Below, piece after piece: positions 1-6,244 of a stretch of DNA of 6,625 nucleotides. The notes under the pieces are model-generated. The model made no database searches and was not told where the DNA came from. It saw only the letters and a program-made list of their open reading frames with translations. Numbering within the stretch: the first letter of the stretch is position 1; each line of letters starts with the position of its first letter. This stretch comes from Thermoplasmata archaeon (GTDB lineage: Archaea; Thermoplasmatota; Thermoplasmata; Lutacidiplasmatales; UBA184). The stretch covers positions 1 to 6,625 of the forward strand of contig JAJZGO010000083.1 of assembly GCA_021798415.1 (NCBI GenBank). Direction: 5' to 3'. The position numbers were made by a program, and so were the translations under genes.

Positions 1-309
1 GACGCGTTCCGCGCGTACGCGAAGGAGAGCCGACGGGCGCTCGACGCCGCCCTCGCGGACCGCTGGTGGGACGCCATGCTCCGCAACTCCGAGATCGTCG
101 AGCGCGTGATGGGCTACTCGTACGCCTCGCTGCGCACGAGGCTCGCGGCGGCGGGGGCGGTCGGCAGCGGTGTGAGCGGGCTCGGTCCCGCCTACGCCGC
201 GGTCGCGCCGTCCGAACGGATCCCCCGGATCCTCGAGGTCCTGGCCAAGGAAGAGGGAACGGTCCTCCGGGTGGGGCTGCGACGGGCGCGGACAGGAGGC
301 GTCGCGTGA
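1..309 (+). CDS. aroK: Shikimate kinase, archaeal GHMP-family type, C-terminal part (5' truncated by window)
   Basis: This enzyme phosphorylates shikimate at the 3-OH with ATP in the cytoplasm, the step just before AroA. Only the last 102 codons are present, open at the left edge and ending with TGA at 307-309. The recognisable part is the Gly/Ser-rich C-terminal GHMP kinase motif at residues 55-63 of the visible fragment (GSGVSGLGP), followed by AYAAV and a short tail with a Gly-Thr-Val strand. That matches the archaeal shikimate kinase pattern, in which a G-L-S-G-x-G-P loop is followed by a hydrophobic strand. The GHMP type is unrelated to bacterial P-loop AroK. Homoserine kinase is also a GHMP enzyme and would suit the asd and aspartokinase neighbours. 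The directly overlapping aroA and aroC, and the motif form, make shikimate kinase more likely. The stop codon overlaps the aroA start by 4 bases. Confidence 0.85.
   Translation, partial: DAFRAYAKESRRALDAALADRWWDAMLRNSEIVERVMGYSYASLRTRLAAAGAVGSGVSGLGPAYAAVAPSERIPRILEVLAKEEGTVLRVGLRRARTGGVA
294..299 (+). promoter_or_regulatory. Shine-Dalgarno site of aroA
   Basis: AGGAGG lies six bases upstream of the GTG at 306, inside the end of the shikimate kinase gene. It is a near-perfect anti-16S match. It fixes the aroA start at 306 rather than at the far-upstream ATG at 66, which lies in the same open frame but inside the kinase coding region. Confidence 0.8.
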
Positions 310-1580
310 CCCGGGTCCGGATCCGACCGGCCCGGGCGCTCGGCGTCGTTCGAGCGCCGCCGTCGAAGAGCTACACCCACCGGGCTCTCGCGGTGGGACA
401 CCTCGCCCGGCGCCGCTACCGGGTCGACCGCCCGCTCGACTCCGACGACACCCGGGCGACGGCTCGGGCGGTCGGAGCGCTCGGTACTCCGGTCGAGCGG
501 TCGGACTCGTGCTGGACCGTGGAACCCGCCGGGCCCGCCCACGACCGCGATGCGGTCGGCATCGACTGCAGGGAGTCCGGCACGACGCTCCGTTTCGCCA
601 CGGCGCTCGCCGCGCTGGGGGACCGGACCGTCGTCCTGCGCGGCAGGGGGCGACTCCCGCTTCGGCCGATGGCGCCGCTCGTCGGGGCCCTCGAGCGCCT
701 GGGCGCGACCGTCCGCACGCCGGCGGGAGGCCGAACGCTCCCCCTCACCCTCCGGGGGCCGATCCACGGGGGACGTGTCGAGGTCGACGCTTCGGAGAGC
801 TCGCAGTTCGCCTCCGCGCTCCTCCTCGTCCTCCCGACACTCCCCGACGCGTCGACCCTCCTCCTTCGCGGCCCGATCGTTTCGGCCCCGTACCTCGACG
901 CCACCGCGGCGATGCTCTCCCGCCACGGCGTCGAGTGCTCGAGGACCGCCCGCATCGTGCGGGTCCCGGGGGGACAGCGGTACCGCGGGGGTCGGTTCGA
1001 AGTCCCCGGCGACGCGTCGTCGGCCGCATACCTATGGGCCGCGGCGGCGGTCTCGGGAGGAGAGGTCCGGGTCCGTGGGATCCCTCCCTCATGGCCCCAG
1101 GCGGACCTCGCGATCCTCGACATCCTCGAGCGCAACGGCGCCGAGGTGCGCCGGGAGCCGGACGGCGCGACCGTGAGGGGCACCGGCCGTCGGCGACCGT
1201 TCACCGTCAACCTCACGGACGCCCCGGACCTCTACCCGCTCGTGGGGGTGCTCGCCGCGACGACCGTCGGCCGCAGCGAGCTTCGCGGGGCGCCGCAGGT
1301 CGTCCGGAAGGAGTCGGACCGACGTCAGGGGACGGTCGACCTCGCTCGCGGGCTGGGCGCGGCGGCGGCGATCTCCGACGACCGGCTCCGCATCACCGGG
1401 ACCGGAGCGCCGAAGGCGCTCGCGCTCGACGCCCTCAGCGACCACCGCCTCGTGATGAGCGCCGCCGTGGGATCGCTCGCTGCGAGCGGTCCGTCCGTCG
1501 TCGGCGACGCCCGGGCCGTGCGGAAGTCGTTCCCCGGGTTCTGGACGGTCCTCAAGGGGCTCACGGGAGCGGGCCCATGA
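306..1580 (+). CDS. aroA: 3-phosphoshikimate 1-carboxyvinyltransferase (EPSP synthase)
   Basis: AroA transfers the enolpyruvyl group of phosphoenolpyruvate to shikimate 3-phosphate, the penultimate step to chorismate. The product is 424 residues, the normal family length. Visible substrate-binding motifs in order are: PPSKSYTHRAL near residues 18-28 (Lys21, Ser22, Arg26), SGTTLRF at 91-97, LRPM at 119-122 with Arg120, the SSQF segment at 165-168, DAPD at 305-308 with the likely catalytic Asp308, KESDR at 335-339 with Glu336 and Arg339, DHR at 379-381, and RKSFP near 406-410 with Lys407. All the main PEP and S3P contacts known for the family therefore appear intact. The GTG start is chosen because it gives the canonical N-terminus, has an AGGAGG six bases upstream, and makes a GTGA overlap with the shikimate kinase stop. 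The frame stays open upstream to an ATG at 66, but that extension has no AroA homology and runs through the kinase gene. Confidence 0.96.
   Translation: MTRVRIRPARALGVVRAPPSKSYTHRALAVGHLARRRYRVDRPLDSDDTRATARAVGALGTPVERSDSCWTVEPAGPAHDRDAVGIDCRESGTTLRFATALAALGDRTVVLRGRGRLPLRPMAPLVGALERLGATVRTPAGGRTLPLTLRGPIHGGRVEVDASESSQFASALLLVLPTLPDASTLLLRGPIVSAPYLDATAAMLSRHGVECSRTARIVRVPGGQRYRGGRFEVPGDASSAAYLWAAAAVSGGEVRVRGIPPSWPQADLAILDILERNGAEVRREPDGATVRGTGRRRPFTVNLTDAPDLYPLVGVLAATTVGRSELRGAPQVVRKESDRRQGTVDLARGLGAAAAISDDRLRITGTGAPKALALDALSDHRLVMSAAVGSLAASGPSVVGDARAVRKSFPGFWTVLKGLTGAGP
1565..1569 (+). promoter_or_regulatory. Shine-Dalgarno site of aroC
   Basis: GGGAG sits seven bases before the ATG at 1577 and ten before a second in-frame ATG at 1580. 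The spacing and the 4-base overlap with the aroA stop favour 1577, but initiation at 1580 cannot be excluded and would remove only one Met. Confidence 0.6.
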
Positions 1581-2659
1581 TGTCGTTCGGCGAGCGGTTC
1601 CGCATCACGATCTTCGGGTCGAGCCACGGGCCCGAGGTCGGCGTCACGATCGAAGGGATCCCCGCGGGGACCCGCATCGACCCGGAGCGGATCCAGGCCG
1701 ACCTCGACCGACGGCGCCCGGTCGGGCGACGCCTCGCGACCCGCCGCCAGGAAGAGGACCGCCTCGTTCTCGATTCGGGCGTGACCCAGGGGCAGGCGGA
1801 CGGGGCCCCGCTGCGCGCGCACGTAACGAACGAGGACGTCCGACGCGAGCCCTACGACCGCCTCAAGGAGACCCCGCGTCCGGGCCACGCCGACTACCCC
1901 GCGCGGGTCCGGTACGGGACGGGCGCCGACCTCTCGGGCGGCGGGATCTTCTCCGGCCGCATGACGGTCGGGCTCGTGATCGCGGGGTCGGTGGCCAAGA
2001 CGCTGCTCGCGGCCCGGGGGATCGACGTCGTCGGGTACACCCGATCGATCGGGACCGTCGACGCCGAGATCCCCCCGGGTGCGGACGTCCCCCAGCTGCG
2101 CGAGCGTTCTCGGACGAACGAGGTCGGGACCCCGGACCCCGTCGCGTCGTCCCGGATGGAGGAGGCGATCGCCGAGGCGCGCCGGGACGGCGACAGCCTC
2201 GGCGGGATCGTCGAGGTCCGCATCGACCACGTACCGGTCGGCCTTGGCGAGCCGTTCTTCGACTCGCTCGAGAGCACGATCGCGCACGTCCTCTTCTCGG
2301 TCCCGGCGGTCAAGGCGGTCGAGTTCGGCGCCGGCTTTGCGGCGGCGCGCATGCGCGGCAGCGAGCACAACGACCCGTTCGTCTGGGTCGGCTCCGAGGT
2401 CCGCACCGTGACGAACCACGCCGGGGGGATCCTCGGGGGCCTCGCCACGGGGATGCCGATCGTCGTCCGGGTCGCGGTCAAGCCGACGTCGTCGATCGCG
2501 CGGCCGCAGCAAACGGTCAACCTGACCACTCGCTCGGCGGAGACCCTCGTCGTCACCGGACGGCACGATCCGTGCATCGTGCCGAGGGCGGTGGTCGTGC
2601 TCGAGGCGGTCGCCGCGATCGCGATCGCCGACCTGGCTCTTCGCGGAGGGTACGTGTGA
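1577..2659 (+). CDS. aroC: Chorismate synthase
   Basis: AroC removes phosphate from EPSP by an anti-1,4 elimination to give chorismate, using reduced FMN as cofactor. The product is 360 residues, typical of the family. Conserved elements are: SSHG at residues 15-18 with the catalytic-type His17, RRRP at 45-48, RPGHADY at 101-107 with the second active-site His104, GGGIFSGRMT at 121-130, GDSLGG at 205-210, GSEHNDPF at 261-268, NHAGGILGG from 280, a KPTSSI segment at 302-307, and GRHDP at 328-332 with Asp331. The last of these fits chorismate synthase signature 3. Signature 1 normally reads GESHG; here the Glu is Ser15. The 121-130 segment follows the FSGR-type variant rather than the RSSARET type of many bacteria. 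It overlaps aroA by 4 bases at the start (ATGA) and asd by 4 at the end. The frame is open far upstream, but that part is a shadow of aroA. Confidence 0.96.
   Translation: MMSFGERFRITIFGSSHGPEVGVTIEGIPAGTRIDPERIQADLDRRRPVGRRLATRRQEEDRLVLDSGVTQGQADGAPLRAHVTNEDVRREPYDRLKETPRPGHADYPARVRYGTGADLSGGGIFSGRMTVGLVIAGSVAKTLLAARGIDVVGYTRSIGTVDAEIPPGADVPQLRERSRTNEVGTPDPVASSRMEEAIAEARRDGDSLGGIVEVRIDHVPVGLGEPFFDSLESTIAHVLFSVPAVKAVEFGAGFAAARMRGSEHNDPFVWVGSEVRTVTNHAGGILGGLATGMPIVVRVAVKPTSSIARPQQTVNLTTRSAETLVVTGRHDPCIVPRAVVVLEAVAAIAIADLALRGGYV
2645..2650 (+). promoter_or_regulatory. Shine-Dalgarno site of asd
   Basis: GGAGGG lies five bases upstream of the GTG at 2656, in the last codons of aroC. Another GTG at 2654 is the last sense codon of aroC in a different frame. 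The site supports the GTG at 2656, which overlaps the aroC TGA. Confidence 0.7.
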
Positions 2660-3738
2660 CGAACGAACATCGGATCTCGTGCGCCATCCTGGGAGCGAGC
2701 GGCTACATCGGCCAGCACTTCGCTCGGCTCCTCGCCGACCACCCGACGTTCGCCCGACCGCTTCTCGCGGCGAGCGAACGGTCCGTCGGACGACGGCTCG
2801 CCGACGTCTGGCAGCTCGCCGAGGCCCCTCCCGACGGGCTCGCGACGTCGGCGCTCGTCCGCTCGAGCCCTTCGAGCCTCTCCCGAGCGGGGGTCCGGGT
2901 CGTCTTCTCGGCGCTCCCGTCCGGGACGGCCGGACCCGTCGAGACCGAGCTCGTCCGCCGCGGGATCTCGGTCTTCTCGAACGCGGCCGACCACCGGATG
3001 GACCCCGCCGTCCCGCTCCTCGTTCCCGAGGTGAACTCCGACCACCTCGCGCTCGCTTCCCGGCGACCCCGCGGCCGCGGCCTTCTCGTGACGAACCCGA
3101 ACTGCTCGACGACCGGCCTCGTGGTCGCGCTCGCCCCGATCGTCCCGCTCCTCAAGCCTCGCGCGGTCCACGTGGCGACGTACCAGGCGCTCTCGGGCGC
3201 CGGGTACCCCGGGGTGCCGTCGCTCGCGATCGCCGACAACGTCGTGCCGTTCATCCGCGACGAGGAGGAGAAGATGCGCGACGAGACGGCGCGCATCCTC
3301 GGCCGCCGTCGGGGCGCCCGCGTCGCCCCGCTCGACCTCCCTGTGGTCGCTCAGTGCGCCCGCGTCGCGACGCGCGAAGGTCACCTCGAGGCGGTGACGC
3401 TCGAGGGTACGCGTCGGTCCACTCTCGAGGAGGTCGAACGGGCGTGGCGGGAGTTCGACCCGCTCGCCGCGGACGACCTTCCCACGGCGCCCCGACCCCC
3501 GATCGAGCTGCGGGCCGAAGCCGACCGCCCCCAACCGCTGCGCGACCGGTGGGCGGGCGCCCCGGCCCGCGCCCGCGGCATGGCGGTCGTCGTCGGACGC
3601 CCCCGCTTCGACCCGCCTTACTTCCGGTTCTTCGTCCTCTCCCACAACGCCGTGCGGGGCGGAGCGGGCGGCTCGGTGCTCAACGCCGAGCTCGCTCTCG
3701 CCCGAGGGTTCCTGCCGAGGGAGGGCGCTTCGCCGTGA
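2656..3738 (+). CDS. asd: Aspartate-semialdehyde dehydrogenase (archaeal/fungal type)
   Basis: Asd reduces L-aspartyl-4-phosphate with NADPH to L-aspartate 4-semialdehyde. That is the branch compound for Lys, Thr and Met, and in many archaea also a precursor of aromatic amino acids. The protein is 360 residues. An N-terminal Rossmann fold carries GASGYIG at residues 13-19. The active-site motif NPNCST at 147-152 places the nucleophilic Cys at 150. A long conserved block with QALSGAGYPG at 177-186 and the PFIRDEEEKM stretch at 198-207 is typical of the archaeal/fungal subfamily, as opposed to the classical bacterial Asd. The EGH motif at 241-243 gives the general-base His243, and HNAVRGGAGGSVLNAEL near 330-346 closes the cofactor side. 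Start choice rests on the GGAGGG upstream and on the conserved N-terminus beginning a few residues after the GTG. It sits between aroC and aspartokinase, overlapping both by 4 bases. Confidence 0.94.
   Translation: MTNEHRISCAILGASGYIGQHFARLLADHPTFARPLLAASERSVGRRLADVWQLAEAPPDGLATSALVRSSPSSLSRAGVRVVFSALPSGTAGPVETELVRRGISVFSNAADHRMDPAVPLLVPEVNSDHLALASRRPRGRGLLVTNPNCSTTGLVVALAPIVPLLKPRAVHVATYQALSGAGYPGVPSLAIADNVVPFIRDEEEKMRDETARILGRRRGARVAPLDLPVVAQCARVATREGHLEAVTLEGTRRSTLEEVERAWREFDPLAADDLPTAPRPPIELRAEADRPQPLRDRWAGAPARARGMAVVVGRPRFDPPYFRFFVLSHNAVRGGAGGSVLNAELALARGFLPREGASP
3719..3725 (+). promoter_or_regulatory. Shine-Dalgarno site of aspartokinase gene
   Basis: GGGAGGG lies nine bases before the GTG at 3735, inside the 3' end of asd. 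It supports that start against upstream in-frame starts such as the ATG at 2679, which would add over 350 residues read out of frame through asd. Confidence 0.6.
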
Positions 3739-5054
3739 GCCCCGCCCGCCCCCCGGTCGTCCTCAAGTTCGGCGGCGCCTCGCTCGCCGACCCCGCCCGC
3801 GTCGCGTCCGACGTCCGGTCGGCGCTCGCCGAAGGCGCGCCCGTGGTCGTCGTCGCTTCCGCCCGGGAGGGGATCACCGACCGTCTCAGCGCGGCGCTCG
3901 CCCATCCGCGCTCGGTCTCGCGGCACCGGAGCACGATCGACGAGCTCCGGCGGGCCCACCCGGGGCTTCCCCCGGCCGGTCGGCGGCAGCTCGAGCGGCT
4001 CGGGCGTCTTCTCCGCCAGGTCGAGGCGACCGCCGGGCACGACGCGCCGCTCACCGATCGGGTCCTGAGCCAGGGCGAGCGGATCTCGGTGCACTGGCTG
4101 AGCGCCGACCTCAGCGCCCGCGGGCTCGATGCGGTGCCGGTCGAAGCGGACCACCTGGGTTTGATCACCGACAACGCCTACGGGGCCTCGTGCATCCTCT
4201 TCGAGCGCTCGCGCGTCGCGGTCCGGCGGGGACTTCACCGGCTCCTCGCCCGCGGAAAGCTGCCGGTCGTCACGGGGTACTTCGGCCGTAGCCTCGAGGG
4301 CCGGGTCGCCACGCTCGGGCGGGGCGGCTCCGACTACGCGGCCGCCGGCATCGGCGCGATCCTCGGCGCGTCGCGCGTCGAGCTCGTCAAGCGCCACGTC
4401 GCGGTGCTCTCGGCCGACCCGTCCGAGGTCCCCGACGCGCGCCCGATCCCCGAGCTCTCGTACGAGGAGGCGGAGGAGCTCGCGCAGTTCGGCGCCCGGG
4501 TCCTCCACCCGCTCACGATCGAGCCCGCGAGGGCGCAGGGCGTCCTTCTGCGCGTGCGCTCGCTCGACGACCCTTCGGTCGTCACGACGATCTCGCCGGC
4601 CCGTCCCGGTCGTCGCAACCGCGCGCTCACGATGCTCGGGCCGCTGCGCCTGTTGCGCCTGAGGGTCCCGGGCGGCCGACAGCGGCCCGGGATCGTCGCC
4701 GAGGTCTCGCACCGCCTCGCGGACGCCGGCGTGAACCTGGTCCAGCTCTACACGTCGTCCGCGCTCCTCTGCCTCGTCCTCGAACCGCCGCAGGTCGTCG
4801 CCGCGATCCGCGCTCTCGCCCCCGTGACGCGGGAGGCCGCGGCGATGGTCGAAGGGCCGCACGCGGTCACCCTCGTGATCGCGATCGGGGACGGGATCCT
4901 CGACGACCTCGACCGCCTTCCTTCGGCCGCCGTGAGGGGCGCCGAGGGGTTCAGCGCCACACCGCGGGCCCTGTCGGTGGCCGTGCCCGAGGGCCGAGGC
5001 CCCGAGGTCCTCCGGGAGCTGCACCGGGCCCTCGTGTCGGAGGCGCCGCGGTGA
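3735..5054 (+). CDS. lysC: Aspartokinase with C-terminal ACT region
   Basis: Aspartokinase phosphorylates the side-chain carboxylate of L-aspartate with ATP, supplying the substrate of the adjacent Asd. The product is 439 residues, within the range of monofunctional enzymes. The amino-acid kinase domain covers about residues 7-285. It shows KFGGAS at 11-16 (Lys11; the usual Thr is Ala15), an ASAREGITD loop at 41-49, GERIS at 114-118 with the aspartate-binding Glu115, VVTGYFG at 178-184, TLGRGGSDYAAA at 193-204, and ELSYEEAEELAQFGARVLHP from 240 to 259. The ATP-loop segment that usually reads TDVDGV is KRHVAV at 219-224, followed by the expected SADP. One clear ACT domain spans about 303-362 (RPG at 317-319, AGVN at 331-334). 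A second, about 376-434, lacks the central Gly-Val and helix pattern. Fusion with homoserine dehydrogenase is absent. The GTG start overlaps the asd stop. The functional call is strong; full catalytic competence is less certain because of the loop. Confidence 0.9.
   Translation: MSPARPPVVLKFGGASLADPARVASDVRSALAEGAPVVVVASAREGITDRLSAALAHPRSVSRHRSTIDELRRAHPGLPPAGRRQLERLGRLLRQVEATAGHDAPLTDRVLSQGERISVHWLSADLSARGLDAVPVEADHLGLITDNAYGASCILFERSRVAVRRGLHRLLARGKLPVVTGYFGRSLEGRVATLGRGGSDYAAAGIGAILGASRVELVKRHVAVLSADPSEVPDARPIPELSYEEAEELAQFGARVLHPLTIEPARAQGVLLRVRSLDDPSVVTTISPARPGRRNRALTMLGPLRLLRLRVPGGRQRPGIVAEVSHRLADAGVNLVQLYTSSALLCLVLEPPQVVAAIRALAPVTREAAAMVEGPHAVTLVIAIGDGILDDLDRLPSAAVRGAEGFSATPRALSVAVPEGRGPEVLRELHRALVSEAPR
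5039..5043 (+). promoter_or_regulatory. Shine-Dalgarno site of trpE
   Basis: GGAGG lies seven bases upstream of the trpE GTG at 5051, within the last codons of the aspartokinase gene. It supports translation beginning at the GTGA overlap. Confidence 0.65.
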
Positions 5055-6244
5055 GCGACCCCTGGCCGGCGTTCGTCGAGCGGGCCGACGGGGCCGAGAC
5101 CGCCGGGTACTTCGAGCGGAGCGCGACGCACGACGCGACGGGCGGCGTCGCGGTCGCGTTCACGCGGGCCGAAGAGGTGCGGACGCTCGATGCGAGAACG
5201 GACCGGGAGGAGCTCTCGCGAGCCACCGAGCGGTTCCTCGGCGGCGGTCGGGGCCGGGCGGTCCTCGGCTACGCCGGGTTCGAGGCGTTCGGCCTCTTCG
5301 AGCCGGCGCTCCGCCGGGTCCCGGGCGGATCGCCTTTCCCTCTCGGCGAGTTCGCGTTCGTCTCCGGCACGACGATCGGACGCCCGCGACGTTCGCGCCC
5401 GACGCCTCGCCCACCCCCGACGCCGATGCGGCCGCTCGAGGACTCGATGCCGCGCCGCCGCTTCGAGGCGAGCGTGCGACGGCTCCAGCGGGAGATCCGC
5501 AACGGCGAGGCGTACCAGGTCGTCCTCGCCCACCGACGCTCCTGGGCGCGGCCGAACGACCTCCTCGAGCGGGCCGGCCGGCTGCGCGCGAGCGAGCGGT
5601 ACGCGTTCTTCTTCTACCTGCGTTTCGGCGACCGCGAGATCGTCGGCGTCTCTCCGGAGTCGGTCGTCGAGGTCGACGGCCGGCGGGCGGTCGTCAACCC
5701 GATCGCGGGGACCGTTCCCCTCGGCGCGGGCGCCCGGGGCCGGCTGCCGCTCGAGGTCGACCCGAAGGAGCTCTCCGAGCACCGGATGCTCGTCGACCTT
5801 GCGCGCAACGACCTCGGGCGGATCGCGCGACCTCGCACCGTGCGGCTCCTCTCCCGGGAGCGCCGCGTCCGCTACGCGCGTCTCGACCATCTCGTGAGCC
5901 GTGTCGCGGCCGACCTCAAGCCGCGCGTCGGGCCGTGGGACGCGCTCGCCGCGACGTTCCCCGCGGGGACGGTGAGCGGCGCGCCCAAGATCCGGGCGAC
6001 CGAGCTCCTCGAGCGCGAGGAGGGGACTTGGCGGGGCCCGTACGCGGGAGCGGTCGGGCTTCTGCGCCCGGGAGGACGGGCCGATTGGGCGCTTGCCATT
6101 CGCACCGGATTCGCGGTCGGTCCCCGGCTCTACACCGCCGCGGGGGCGGGGATCGTCTACCGCTCGGAGCCGCGGCGCGAGTTCGTCGAGACGCTCACGA
6201 AGCTCGCGCACGTCGAGGAGCTCCTCGCGGGGGGGATCCCGTGA
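5051..6244 (+). CDS. trpE: Anthranilate synthase component I
   Basis: TrpE converts chorismate to anthranilate and pyruvate, using ammonia delivered by TrpG; this is the first committed step to tryptophan. At 397 residues it is much shorter than bacterial TrpE (about 520) and close to short archaeal forms. The chorismate-binding domain occupies about residues 135-390. It contains GEAYQVVLAHR at 152-162, GVSPE at 199-203, NPIAGT at 216-221, KELSEHRMLVDLARNDLGR from 239 to 257, the catalytic-type His280 in HLVS, FPAGTVSGAPK at 303-313, YAGAVG at 331-336, and GAGIVYRSEP at 365-374, followed by REFVET with the Mg-binding Glu residues. Ala219 in PIAGT fits TrpE; aminodeoxychorismate synthase PabB usually has Lys there. 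The Arg that normally follows is Val222. The N-terminal half is reduced, with FERSA at 21-25 as a possible remnant of the LLES tryptophan site, and residues 112-128 form a Pro/Arg-rich linker. It overlaps lysC and trpG by 4 bases each. Confidence 0.94.
   Translation: MSDPWPAFVERADGAETAGYFERSATHDATGGVAVAFTRAEEVRTLDARTDREELSRATERFLGGGRGRAVLGYAGFEAFGLFEPALRRVPGGSPFPLGEFAFVSGTTIGRPRRSRPTPRPPPTPMRPLEDSMPRRRFEASVRRLQREIRNGEAYQVVLAHRRSWARPNDLLERAGRLRASERYAFFFYLRFGDREIVGVSPESVVEVDGRRAVVNPIAGTVPLGAGARGRLPLEVDPKELSEHRMLVDLARNDLGRIARPRTVRLLSRERRVRYARLDHLVSRVAADLKPRVGPWDALAATFPAGTVSGAPKIRATELLEREEGTWRGPYAGAVGLLRPGGRADWALAIRTGFAVGPRLYTAAGAGIVYRSEPRREFVETLTKLAHVEELLAGGIP
5384..5434 (+). other. Pro/Arg-rich low-complexity linker within TrpE
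   Basis: Codons 112-128 of trpE encode a segment made almost only of Pro, Arg, Thr and Ser, with a run of three prolines. It lies between the reduced N-terminal regulatory half and the conserved chorismate-binding domain. It probably forms a disordered or extended linker; this is inferred from composition only. Confidence 0.6.
6229..6236 (+). promoter_or_regulatory. G-rich putative Shine-Dalgarno site of trpG
   Basis: Seven Gs followed by A end four bases before the trpG GTG at 6241. This is a weaker match to a classic AGGAGG than at the other junctions and partly forms the palindrome GGGATCCC. Translation of trpG may depend more on coupling to trpE termination. The call is tentative. Confidence 0.4.

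Noticed and set aside
1..309. Homoserine kinase as the identity of the partial first gene
   Set aside because: It is also a GHMP kinase and would fit asd and aspartokinase nearby. The motif form and the immediate coupling to aroA and aroC favour shikimate kinase; the missing N-terminus prevents a final decision.
509..1576. N-terminal extension of aroC giving a 716-residue protein, as if a fusion
   Set aside because: The upstream part is an out-of-frame reading of aroA with Arg/Pro-rich low complexity. AroC homology begins exactly at the ATG at 1577 with a ribosome binding site.
1894..3645. Long open frame of 583 codons on the - strand
   Set aside because: It lies antisense to aroC and asd, both with complete conserved motifs. 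Its translation is low-complexity Arg/Gly/Asp-rich and matches no family I recognise. Such frames are expected opposite GC-rich coding DNA.
2679..3734. N-terminal extension of aspartokinase giving a 791-residue protein
   Set aside because: The extension is an out-of-frame reading of asd. Kinase homology starts just after the GTG at 3735.
3618..5024. Open frame of 468 codons on the - strand opposite the aspartokinase gene
   Set aside because: Same reason: a compositional mirror of a well-supported gene, without motifs or a convincing ribosome binding site.
4748..6211. Long open frame of 487 codons on the - strand
   Set aside because: It is antisense to the end of lysC and almost all of trpE. 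Its composition is dominated by Arg, Glu, Pro and Ala, as expected of a GC-rich shadow, and no domain pattern is visible.
6214..6227. Perfect 14-base palindrome (CGAGGAGCTCCTCG) just before trpG, a possible hairpin or operator
   Set aside because: It encodes Glu-Glu-Leu-Leu codons. The combination of GAG and CTC codons makes such palindromes frequent in this GC-rich sequence, and no loop or U-tract is present.
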